This document shows, piece by piece, positions 48,431-58,920 of a stretch of DNA of 64,000 nucleotides. The notes under the pieces are model-generated. The model ran no database searches, had not been told where the DNA came from, and saw only the letters and a program-made list of their open reading frames with translations. The stretch comes from Fomes fomentarius (taxonomy: Eukaryota > Basidiomycota > Agaricomycetes > Polyporales > Polyporaceae), in contig JABYQN010000005.1 of the NCBI GenBank assembly GCA_022606135.1, positions 62,001 through 126,000 on the forward strand, read 5' to 3'. Every line of letters starts with the position of its first letter. Positions within the stretch are counted from its first letter, which is position 1. The position numbers were made by a program, and so were the translations under genes.

Positions 48431-49679
48431 TCAACTTGCTGCGATCTCGGTGAGCAGCTCGTCGTTGTCATCGGCCAAGCCCGCCGCGTAGGCCTGCAGG
48501 GGCAGGGTGCACATCAGCTCACGAAAGGCGCAGGCAATCGTATCCGAGTCGATGCTCACTTCGAGTTCATCTTGGGCAGGCCCTGCCGTTGGCAGTACTT
48601 ACGGTTTTGCGGCAAGCTGACACCCAAGGCATGTCGTGAGCTACCACTGCTCAGGCAGGGGTCCGCACCTTGTCAGCTTCGTCCTGTAGGACGTCAAGGA
48701 ACTTACCCCAGTCGCGTTCAGATTCCTCGGCCATCATCGCGCCGACGTTCGCGAGCTGGTCCGCGCCTTCGTTCCCTTCGATGCCTGCATACCCTTTGAC
48801 GTACTGCAGATGGATCTAACGAGCACGCATCGTGTAAGATAGCTATGTGAGACGAGAGGTCATCATGGCTGTACCTTCTGTCCTTCCCGTGCCCGGAAGT
48901 CGAGCAGCGCGGAGAAGTAGCGGATCAGCGGGGCGTCCTTCGCAGGCTCGCCCGTAGACGACTTGAAGCCGTTCTTGAGCCATTTCGGCATCGGCATCCA
49001 CTTGCGGAAGCCTACGAATGTTGCGATATATAGATGCACATGCAACGGGGCAAACACTGCGACATACAATGTACTTGAAGTCGACTTGGAACCTGTCTTG
49101 ATGAGCCGTGGTCGCTTAGTGTGAGGCGCAGTTTCAAGCACTCGTACGATCGCCTGATCCACATACGTTCAGCACCAATACCAACACTTGCACCCTGGAT
49201 GGAGTGACGAACGATGAGTTCTGCGCGGTTGTTGTCCTCCGGTGCACATCGTTCGGCGATGTTTCTATGTACCATTCGCGCCCGTTGCAGTGAGGTGTAC
49301 ATGAGAACACTTGGACACGCATACCTTGCGTCGTTCTCGCCCCACCACACTCCGACCCCAGCAACCGACCCGACCTTCCCATTCCCCTTGCACGCGCCGT
49401 CCGAGTAGACGACGTCCCACCCGCTCTTGTCTTCGATGACTTCAGTGGTCAGTGCCGCCCATCTTGACGAACCGGAGCCCATGGGCTTCTCCCCAGCTTC
49501 TGTAGACGTGCTCGACAGCTCCAGATGCGAAGGGCTGGATGTCGAAGAGCTCGAGTGAGAAGTAACACTGAAAGGCACGCCGAGTCGTAATGTGGAGGTC
49601 CTAGGACGAGCAAGTGGACTAAGAAAGCAACGCGACGCGACTGTAGCTGTCGATTTCGCTGCTGCAACGGTTCAAACAC
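48431..49679 (-). pseudogene. Truncated RNase H gene (right-arm copy)
   Basis: Counterpart of 18482-19875: the hybrid-binding domain is missing, the same fusion STSTEAGEKP is present, VVYSDGACKGNG is kept, and the catalytic Asp of IKTDSKYS again reads Gly (KTGSKST). An extra GTAC insertion upstream of the NIAERC exon gives WYIETSPN in one frame. The stop is at 48431. Its 5' end faces the deaminase gene divergently with about 0.5 kb between. Confidence 0.75.
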
Positions 49680-50181
49680 GAGAACGCGAGTGGTTTCACA
49701 TCAGATTGACGAGAGCCTGGTGTACTGTACGGGCTGCATAGAACAGCCTTCTGTACATGATGACAAGGGAATTGGTCTCATGCACCGAGCCCACGCCCAT
49801 GAACATATGGCGATGTGGGCGTGGGCGTTGGCCAACGCTGGACGAAACGTCTCTGTTCTACTTCGGCCACTCGACTGTACCCAACGCTGACTTGCCACAG
49901 CTGGAACGTGACAAGCGAGTGTTGCCAACTCACAAAGTATCAACCCCTCCCATCTCCTCAGTCGTCCGTTCCTCTTCTGCCACACGCATCAATATCTTCT
50001 CATCCCGTTCGTAAAAGTCACCGTATGTCAAGATGAGGCGCAAGATCTGGAGGTAAAGGACAGTGGGGAGGAATGTGGGAGAACAAAGCATGCAAACGGC
50101 GCGCGCTTATGTACAACTGGTTGGCGATGCTTGCGCGTCTGTTTCGAACTTGTCCAGGACGGTCCACCACTGCGATAACCC

Positions 50182-52532
50182 ATGGCATCTCCACCTCCTA
50201 AATCTTTTAATCCCCACTTGTTCTTCGACCCCGAAGACAACAACAATTTCGACGGCATCGCCATTGACACCGACCATGTACTCCGATCCACCATATTCAT
50301 TCTCACCACGCTTATCGCTGGCTATCGCGTCAGTGAAACACGCTCCTCGCCCAAGAAAGACGAGGAGCTCAAACTGTGGAGCAACCTCTCCGCCATTCTC
50401 AGCCTACGGCCTGGCCATTTTGTCGCCGTCACGGGGCAGGTTATAGTCAAGGAGGAAGAGCTCCTCATCAAATCCGCTCTCGTGGCTACAAACCATGGCA
50501 AAGAACGACACCTGCAGTCGGGCGCGGTCACAGGAAACGCAGGCCAGCAGGGCGGTGCATCCATTGTTGATCTAGAACTACACGACGACGACCAGCCGGT
50601 GTCAAGGCTGTTCCTGTATCCCGAGTCGTACGTGCGCGTCTCTGGGGTTTGCGTTGCACGAGCTGAGCTTTCGTTGCCCCCTCGCAGGAAGAGCTCTATC
50701 AAGGATCATGCTCAGGATGTTTACACCATCCTCAGCCACTTCATACGGGTTCCTGAACCTGAAAAACGGCCGGGCATGTATGTCAACAGCCTGACGGACT
50801 TTACCATCTACCGCACTCGCCGATTACTCTCCTCCCGTTTGCGGTGCGGAAACAACTTTTGGGGCGATAACCCGATCCGCCTCATCGAAGCCGCATGGAA
50901 GTCCTCCAGAAAGGATGGCGTACCACTCTCCGATCCTCCGGATAACTGGCTCAAAGACACATCGATCAGGGTTCGCAATAAATATGTCGTCCGTCTACTG
51001 AAGAACGCCGGTATCGCCCCTTCTGAATCTACCTCGACCGACACCGTATTTCCAATGACTGTATCAAATGGGAAACAATGGGCACGTGTCCTCCTCGACG
51101 CTCTGGAATGTCTCGAGAAGCACCTCCAGAGCATCAACAAGCCGTCCTCAGAAGAGAGAGAGAGCCGACGGCTGGAACTTGTCGACAACCTTCAAATCAG
51201 TCGTGGTGCTCTGCGAGTCATAGACGAGTTTATACGCTCGCATGTTGTCGCCAAGCTCGTTACCCCGAAGCTCGCTCTGGAACTTCGTGAGAAGTATAAT
51301 CTGAGAGTAAAAGACCCCAACTTCCAACCTGAAGGTGTGTACTGCATGACCTTCGGATATTCACGTATTGCTCATACCATCGCACAGCGTCTTTCAACGA
51401 AACGTCTCCAAGGGAACCTAGTGATGCTGCAGGTAATGCCGTTCCGTGGCTTGACTGTTCAAAGTACTGACAGTCACTAAGGCGCTGTACCCACCGACGA
51501 GGAGGGTGCAGGCAAGTTGTCGGTTCATCCGACCGTGGGCGATGCTGAAGGTAAATTCCCTTCCGTCGCATCACTGTTCCAAGTTACTGACAGTCAATAA
51601 GGTGCTACTGTACCCACCGACGAGGAGGATCCAGGCAAGTTTTCGCTTAATTCCGCGATTACCAGATATTCATGCTTGAGACAACAGAACGCCGTGCAGA
51701 ATTTCGAGCCGACCTAGATTTCAGAGATGACGGAGACGGAGAAGGCGATCCTAACGCCGCCCATGTCATCCGCTACATCTCCACTCTCGCACTCCCCATC
51801 TCTGCCTCCCGAGCCTTGATGCAATCGATCGCAAAATACCGCGACGCTAATGTGCAGCTGTCGATGTCGTTTCTCAACGCTACCGACTCGCAGACAATCG
51901 ACGTTGCGGTGGTGCAGGAATTGAAGACGGCACTGATGAAATCAGTACGTCCGAGCGAGACGGCGAGCGTAGAGAAACTGTTTCAGGCATACTGGAGCCT
52001 GGCCAACGAGGACAAGAAGTTCAAGGTGTCGATACATGCGGAGGCAGCGCTCATGGGTGCAGTGTTCTCGCACATAACCGGTACTCCGAATGTGAGTTGT
52101 GCCCAGATGAACCCTCACTGATGCCTCGAAGTCGTGACTACCGACACTGACTGAGGTTCTCAGGCGTCGACGATCCGCATCGGTGTGTCGAAGAAGTGCT
52201 GCTTCTGCTGCAGGCTGCTCGGTGAGGAGCTGAACGATTGGCGGAAGTTGAAGTTGAAGGGAAGTGATTGCGATAGTACATACCCGGAGTTCATCCTGCC
52301 AGGGAGCCACAGCACGGTGTTTCCCTGGTTGCCGCCGCGGGGTGTTCCATTGAAGGTGCTGAAGAATATCCGGGTGGAATTGTTGAAGTGTCTTTGGGAG
52401 CTGATCCAGGAGGGCATGTATGCCAAGTCTGCACAGACTTCTCCGGCACGCTCAGAACGGAGCTTACCTGACGATGACAATGAGGAGGAGATGGACCTGA
52501 AAGCAGTCTGGAATCAATACGGCGCAGTCTAG
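50182..52532 (+). CDS. OTT_1508-type nucleic-acid deaminase (right-arm copy)
   Basis: The best-preserved copy. The first exon opens at 50182 (MASPPPKSFNPHLFF) and stays open for over 400 residues (AYLL-free, with ELSLPPRRKSSIKDHAQDV, FIRVPEPEKRPGMYV, AAWKSSRKDG, MTVSNGKQWARVLLDAL); this region matches no domain I know. After two tandem exon units (51430-51680) comes the exon ending at 52091 with ALMQSIAKYRDANVQL and HAEAALMGAVFSHITG, then exon 52164-52532 with GVSKKCCFCCRLLGEELNDW, PGSHSTVFPWLPPRGVP and an acidic C-terminus. The HAE and Cys cluster are the zinc and catalytic residues of the deaminase fold. Fungal OTT_1508 proteins are often expanded in basidiomycetes; their targets are unknown to me. 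Splicing through the tandem units is not settled. Confidence 0.78.
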
Positions 52533-53089
52533 GATCACCCGCATCCGTGATTCACGTCTCACGAGTATTGTAACGATGTAGTCATTGGCATTCCACGAGG
52601 AACGGTGTACGATAGTAGGATAGAATAGGGGGTTTGTGTATACGACAACATTTCGTGATAACGATGACGCACGGAACGCGGAGGAGGGCCGGGAAGTGCG
52701 GCATATGCTGTACAGCGCCAACGGGTGGGATGGAGATAGATATAGAGATTTCACCCTCGAGCGCGGTGAGCAGTCTATCATAACCCAGACAGCTAGATAT
52801 CCGGCTGCTCCGCGTCCTCCTTGCCCATGCTCTGTAGACTGTAGACTGTGCTCAGTTTCAAGTAGAGGAGATCGGTTGACAGACCGTGTCATCCTCTGGA
52901 GACGGCGGACGATGGGGGGATATAGGATGTACTACTGGAACTGCAGTCATCTGCGTACGTATTTGAGGTAGTAGATACATCACGGGGAGCATACGGCATG
53001 TATTCCAATTGATACTACTGCATAAAACACTTGATGGAGAGGGTGGTAGTCTGGTGTGATATCTCAAGTCAGCTTGCTGCAATCTCGGC

Positions 53090-53173
53090 GAGCAGCCACA
53101 TACAAATTCTGCAGCGTGACGGCGGCAAGTGCATCTTGACCAGTCGCTTCGAACCTATTCAAGTTACGTACTA
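53090..53173 (+). pseudogene. HNH nuclease gene fragment cut by a TIR element
   Basis: After the deaminase 3' flank and about 40 bases of RNase H 3' end, the sequence continues ACATACAAATTCTGCAGCG and encodes LQRDGGKCI, the first core strand of the HNH gene, on the + strand. It stops at TTACGTACTA where a TIR element begins. It corresponds to the longer fragment at 14630-15095. Confidence 0.75.
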
Positions 53174-53363
53174 CATCAGTAATTCTCAACATCTCTGAAT
53201 GTCTGGCGCCTCTGACTACGGGCGTCTAACGAGATGCGTAGAGCTTGTGCGCAACTATCGACATTCCTCACCATCACCCATCCCGCCAATAGACGGGATT
53301 CATGTATAATACACTAGCTTAGATCATTACTAGGAGTATCGACAAGTTTCACCCAGCATAGGC
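53174..53363. mobile_element. TIR element, left end only
   Basis: Begins CATCAGTAATTCTCAACATC and then matches the interior of the element at 23328 (TCTGAATGTCTGGCGCCTC, GTAGAGCTTGTGC). It is broken at 53363 by the LTR of Copia A; the remainder would lie beyond the right edge of the window. Confidence 0.65.
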
Positions 53364-53770
53364 TGTTGGAATTACTATGGACTATGGACTATAGACGCAC
53401 ATTAGGCACTTATGGGCACAGCATTTTCTTTGCCTATGTTTCCTTCTTACCTGATATGGTATACTCAATACTGTACTTATATGGTTATCAGTTCTCACTT
53501 TGTCCAGTCCATTCCGGTGCATTCTACACTGCTCCGGATAGTTCTAGATAGTCTTGGATGCGTCCATGTGACCATCTCTAGTACTTTCTACACCCTTCTC
53601 TTTGTTCTGTCTGAGTCATCGCTCCACCTTTCTTACTCATCGTTGGTTCACTCTGACTCAGACATATCACATGCTCTCCTTTCTGTTGCTTACTCATGCA
53701 GCTCCTGTACAGTATATAAGGAGGGACTTTCAGGGCTTCGTCTCCTCAGTCTTTGCTCACTGACTGAGGA

Positions 53771-53825
53771 GTAAGTACTTCATCCTACTATATGCCTTAT
53801 GCTCTTACTTACATAGTACCTATAG
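53771..53825 (+). other. 55-nt intron in the LTR leader of Copia A
   Basis: Begins GTAAGTACTT and ends CCTATAG. Removing it joins ACTGACTGAGGA to CTCGTCTGTCTG, and precisely that joined sequence occurs again at 54492-54527. Copia B has a 55-nt counterpart at 58478-58532 on the minus strand. Confidence 0.7.
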
Positions 53826-53875
53826 CTCGTCTGTCTGCGTGTCTACTAGGTACTTATCCCTTTATGATTATAGTC

Positions 53876-53970
53876 TGTCGCGGCGACTTGACGCAGAGCC
53901 CCTAGACGTGGATCGGCAGCGATCGATAGGGCGAGGCGGCGAGGAGCCGAAAGGCGGAGGGGAAATGGTG

Positions 53971-54003
<33 letters not shown>

Positions 54004-54479
54004 GGACGAACTCGACGAGGACAAAGCAACGACCGGCTCTAAGGCACAAGATCGTCGACAGCTAGTCTTCAAGCAAGATGCGACAGACTAGTCCCAGTGA
54101 CCAAGTTATCTATTAGTACAGAGAGTACACATACAGGTGGGGAATTCTACTCACCTAGTCCCAGTGACCAAGAGGTCGAGATGGGGACTAGGGAGGGCGC
54201 TAACTGGTCTTATATACTACTGGGGAACCAAACAATGCCAAACAATGATGGGGAGTGAGTCATGGGGAGTCACAAGGGTGCGGGAGTCAGAATGAACAAG
54301 AATGAGTCATGCGGGAAACCGAAGAGAGGGATCAAAACCGAGAAAAGGGTATAGATAAGAGGGGAAGTGGGTAGCTACCAGAGTGACTGGGGTAACAAAG
54401 GGTGACACAGTGTGACAGAATGGTGATGAAGTGACGAAAAAGAGGCGCTGAAGGAGGCGCTGGTACTGCGTCCGTGACA
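53876..54479. mobile_element. Solo LTR of 604 bases inserted in the Copia A LTR
   Basis: Begins TGTCGCGGCGAC and ends GTCCGTGACA, so the ends are short inverted repeats (TGTC/GACA). It is flanked by a perfect 5-base duplication TAGTC (53871-53875 and 54480-54484). It contains a GA-rich stretch at 53970-54003 and no frame. Terminal sequence and target size fit an LTR, possibly of the Ty3/Gypsy kind; its internal part was lost by LTR recombination. Confidence 0.75.
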
Positions 54480-54566
54480 TAGTCTTTGCTCACTGACTGA
54501 GGACTCGTCTGTCTGCGTGTCTACTAGTCGTTGCGACTCTTGCCTTCACAGGTTCAGACTTCATCA

Positions 54567-55093
54567 GGTTATGAGCCCTGAGCTCTGCCATTGTTAGTCG
54601 TCACTTTGCGCGCGCCCCATCCTCTCGACGACTTCTACCCTCGTGCTCTTCCTCCATCTTTCCCTAACTCTTGACTGTGCCCATCGGCACTGCTGCCAGG
54701 GGGACATTCCTGCACTTGTGATGCAGCCCTGAGCGCTTTTGTAGTCAGCTATCTACTAGTATCTTTGTATAACCTTTGGTGCTTTCGAGGCACATAGGTT
54801 TTTAGGTATCCCTCAGCCAGGCCACGCACTTGCGCCCACCAGCTGTTGTATCTGGGGTGCTTAACACCTTAGGAACGAAGGACAACCGTTTGGACCCTCC
54901 TTACGGTACTCTTTTGATACCTAACTTAGAATAGTTTTCTTGGGCACAGTTGGCAACTTCTACCCTTAGCATCGGCATACCCAGCTTGCTGGTGTTCAAG
55001 GTTCACCTCAACAGGTGTTCACATCTACTGTTGCCTTTGCACGAGGCTTATCTCCCAAATCATTGCGCTTTCTGAACCTTTCGCATCGACACA
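54567..55093 (+). other. Untranslated leader of Copia A
   Basis: Lies between primer-binding site and the first coding frame. The segment around 54815-54960 (CAGGCCACGCACTTGCGCCC, then CAACCGTTT and CTTGGGCACAGTTGG) is also found, in reverse orientation, at 63870-64000 in Copia B, which shows that the two elements belong to related families. Confidence 0.75.
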
Positions 55094-58000
55094 GTGGCTT
55101 CGTCGAGCGACGAATTCGACTGTAGTCACTCTTTTCACCGGTACGACACCAGCGAACAGAAGGACTGCTTCTGGGACAAAGAAGAGTGTGACTGGTATAA
55201 CTGCAATAGACAACCATGTCCTAACCAGGAGTCTGAAGTAGTACAACCAGACAACTGCAACGTTCCAACAAATTATATTGCTCCTGCTCCTGGACAAACT
55301 TGTCTACCAGACACATCAGACTCATCCTCCTCAGCATCATCTTCTTCATTGTCACAAGGCGAAGTTGAACATATACTTGCCCCACCATCACCTACTGTCG
55401 ACGTTCCTCAATCTCCTCAATCTCCTCAATCTATCTCTTCTTCTTCAGTCTCTCCTATCGCATCTGTCTCTCCTCTCGCTCTAGAAACTCCTCTCCCACC
55501 ATCTCGATCTCGTTCTCCACCAACACCCTCTCTACCTGCCCTTGATCTCATTGTCAACCAACCTCAGCATGACTCAACTGACTTCATCTATTCGTTCATC
55601 ATGTCGGAAGGTGGTGTTGAGAAGAATCTTGCTCAGCTCACTGGGCAGGAAGGTTACAAGGAATGGGCTCGTCAGATGAAGGGATATCTGATGATGATTG
55701 ATGCTTGGGAGCTTACAGAAGGGACGGAGACTGCCCCCGGTACTGATGCTACCGATGAGGAAAAGAAGGACTGGAGGAAGAGAAATGCTCGCGCTTGCGG
55801 CATCCTTATGTACAAGACTAGTACTGAGGTTGCGAAGTGCTATGAGGGAAAGAGTACGGCGCATGGCATCTGGACTGCTCTCAAGACGACATATGAGAAG
55901 ACGGACAATGGGTACAGTTTCTCTCACTTTGAGGAGCTGCTCAACTACCCAAAGTTTGTTGAGAACAAGTCAATTGTCGACCAAGTCCAGACGTTCATTG
56001 GCCGTATCAATGAGTTGACGTCGGACAGCAATAATACCCTTGCCAAGCATATCAAGGTCTATTAGCTCTTCTTTAAGATGCCTGAGTCGTATCGCCCATT
56101 GATTTCCACTCCTCCACACTACAGCGGAAGCTGACTTGACACTCGACAACGTCAAGCCTAAGCTGAAGCTTGAGGATTCACTTCGGAACACTTCAATCAG
56201 CCAGGCGAACAAGATCTCAAAGCTGAAGACCAAGCCCAAATCTCCTTGTTCTCACTGTGGTAAGGACAACCATGACTCATCCAACTGCTACAAGAAGTTC
56301 CCGGAGAAGAATTCACGGAACAAGAAGAAGGACAAGGGCAAAGGCAAGGACTCTGGCTCGACGAATCAGGGTGGTAATGGGAATCAGAACGGACATAATC
56401 ATGCACATACTATCTCTTCTCTTGTACTTGTATCTAGCACTGTGAACGAGATTGCTACTTCCTTCTACAAGGCGTCTTCGGATGTGGACCAAGCAAACCT
56501 CACTGTATGGCTCATGGATTCAGGTGCATCTCAGCATGTTACAGGTTGCTTCGAGGACTTCACTGAGTATCAGAAGTATGACGAGCCAAAATTCTTCGGA
56601 ACGGCTCAGTCTGGTGACTCTGGTCGCGTTGAAGGACTTGGTGAAGGAATCGTCAAGGGATACACCATGGTTGATGGACGACGAGTAAACATCACTCTCC
56701 ATAATGTCTGCTACGTTCCAGCAGTAGGAGATGCTCGTCTGTTCTCAACAGGTGTGATAGAGCGTTCACGTTCGTTCATTTACCAAGGGCAGTATTTTAT
56801 GAGCATCTTTGACAAGGAGCCTGAGGGCCCTGTCGAACCCGGTTTGACGGTTAAGATTGCGGGTCAGAAAGTTCTGTCTGCTGAGTATATTCCACGGATG
56901 AGCCTCTATATCTTTGGACTCTTCCTGGATAGAAAGAACTCTGGCGTTCTTGATGCTACACCCAAAGCCACTTTAGATCACGATCTCGCCCATCGTTGCT
57001 GGGGTCATTCTGGCAAGGAAGCTGTTCATCGTTTTCCTGATGCGGTTGAAGGCGTGGATGGTGTAGGGTCTCCATCAGACAAACCTTGCGACGGATGTGC
57101 AAAAGGCAAGATGTCTCGTGCTCCGTTTCCTCCCTCAGAGAAACATGCTACGGAACCTGGTGTCTTTGTCCATATGGATGTTGCAGGACTGATCAGTACC
57201 TCGATTGGCGGATATAGCTACTTCTGTGTCTTCGTCGACGACTGTTCTGGCTTAGGTTGAGTTTATTGTTTGCAGCGCAAGTCTGAACAGGAGGAGGCTT
57301 TCAAGCAGTACAAGGCTTGGTCTGAGACTCAGACAGGACATAAGATCAAGAAGGTACGCTCTGATCAAGGGGGGAGTACATGTCTGAATCTTTTGAGGCT
57401 CTCCTACTAAGCTATGGGATTGAGCACGATAAGACAATGCCAGGTTCACCACAGCAGAACGGTCATGCAGAACGTTTCATCCGAACCATTGAAGAGAAGG
57501 CTCTATGCATGCTTCACTTTGCTGGCCTCTCTCATGGATTCTGGAAACTTGCTGTCGATGCTGCTGTTCATATCTACAACCGTCAACCGATGAAACGTCT
57601 CAAATGGCAATGCCCCATCACTGTTTGGTCTGGTAAGAAGCCAGATGTATCATACTTCCGTGTGTTTGGGTGCAAAGCCTATGTACACATGCAGAAAGAC
57701 AAACATCATGGGAAGCTCGACGTGAAGGCAGTCGAGAGGACATTTGTGGGTTATGAAATGGGTTCAAAGGGGTATTGTCTATGGAATCCATTCGCCCGTC
57801 AAATCGAAGTATCTCGTGATGTTATCTTCGATGAGACCATTTTCCCTGCACATGAAGACACCGGCACTTGTCGCGCTACCCCCGACGATAGTCCGTTCCC
57901 TGAGTTACCAATCCCTATTCCTATTGAGGACGATGCTCCTCCTCCTCCTCCAGCTCCTCCTGTAGACCCTGCTCCTGCTCCAGAGCAACCTCAGCAACAG

Positions 58001-58355
58001 CCACCACCTGCTGAACTGCCTGCTGCTCCTGCTGAAGTACCGCGTCCTAAGCATTGTCATGCTCGTCATCGTCCTGCTGACGGAAATGCCCCTCCTCCTC
58101 GTCTCTCTGAGAGATCTAACAAGGGTGTTCCTCCCAGCTGTTACACTAAGGACAACACATACAAGGGTGAACCTCCCGCTCAAGTAGATGCGTGTACTGA
58201 TGCAGATGGAGAACAACATGAGGTGGAAGCGAGAATTATTCTAGAGTTCATCAACTATTCGCAGTACAAGTCTGGCATTCCTGAGCATCATAAGGACACT
58301 ATGGCTTCACCCGAACGTGAACACTGGAAAGCGGCTGAGCGAGCAGAGTATGAGT
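55094..58355 (+). pseudogene. Copia A gag-pol, interrupted
   Basis: Parts in order: gag (EWARQMKGYLMMIDAWEL), zinc knuckle CSHCGKDNHDSSNCYK, protease VWLMDSGASQHVTG, integrase zinc part HRCWGHSGKEAVH and CDGCAKGKMSR, integrase core HMDVAG, DDCSGLG and QQNGHAERFIRTIEEKAL, then a Pro-rich linker and the start of reverse transcriptase (EREHWKAAERAEYE). Lesions: stop TAG at about 56063, a frame change near 56110, stop TGA near 57258, a frame change near 57375. At 58355 the gene is cut by the LTR of Copia B; the rest of reverse transcriptase and RNase H should lie beyond the right edge. A dead element. Confidence 0.88.
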
Positions 58356-58909
58356 TGATGAACTCTGAACCTGTAAGGCGAGGAGTGACTGTAAGTCACA
58401 ACAGAGAGGGATCTTCAGTCAGTGAGCGAACGACTATATTGCATAGTGAAGTACCTGTAAGTCACAACAGAGAGGGACTACAAGTACTAAGTCAGTAAGA
58501 AGTAGTAGAGCATATGTAGGTAAGAGACTTACTCTTCAGTCAGTGAGCGAACGACTGAAGAGCAGAGGCGAAGAAGGGACTGCTTTTATACATGAGGAAT
58601 GAGTCCATGAGTCAGCGAATGAAGCAGTCACATGTAGCCATAAGACGATGAGTCAGAGTCCGTATCGGCGTATGAGTCAGATACAGTCATAGCATGAGTC
58701 AGACATAAGGTCTAGAAGAGTCCGGTGCAGTGTAGAACGCACTGGTACGCACAGGAATGCACAGTAACCATATGGTCATGGGAAAGTACAGTAGGAGAAC
58801 AAAGAAAACCATAAATGGTAAGTAGGAACACAGCCTATCTAATCATATGACCATAAACAAGTGTACACAACTCTGGTCCGAGCACAGCCGGTAGTCCGGA
58901 AGTTCAACA
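58356..58909 (-). mobile_element. 3' LTR of Copia B
   Basis: 554 bases, in element sense TGTTGAACTTCC to GAGTTCATCA. A purine-rich tract (GAACGAGTGGGAG) precedes it, as expected for second-strand priming. The base run TGAGT at 58351-58355 is the expected target duplication. It contains X1 58533-58554, intron 58478-58532, Y1 58455-58477, X2 58412-58433 and Y2 58389-58411 (all minus strand), and a TATA-like element at 58584-58590. Confidence 0.9.
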
Positions 58910-58920
58910 CTCCCACTCGT

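Larger units (their letters stand above)
45050..53173. repeat. Right arm of the 8.1-kb inverted repeat
   Basis: Reverse-orientation counterpart of 14990-23141. In order it holds HNH gene (+), homeodomain pseudogene (-), RNase H pseudogene (-), deaminase gene (+), a 40-base piece of RNase H 3' end and the start of an HNH fragment. The two arms differ by scattered substitutions and small indels (for example GATAACGCC/GATAACCCG-type changes), so they are not a recent assembly duplicate. Confidence 0.85.
53364..54566 (+). mobile_element. 5' LTR of Copia A, split by another LTR
   Basis: Starts TGTTGGAATTACTATGG and ends AGACTTCATCA. The next bases, GGTTATGAGCCC, form the likely primer-binding site. 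Without the inserted 604-base LTR and one TSD copy it is about 594 bases. A promoter TATATAAG lies at 53713-53720. Its leader part contains the paired segments X1, intron, Y1 and X2-Y2 (53750-53770, 53771-53825, 53826-53849, 54483-54503, 54504-54527). Confidence 0.85.
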
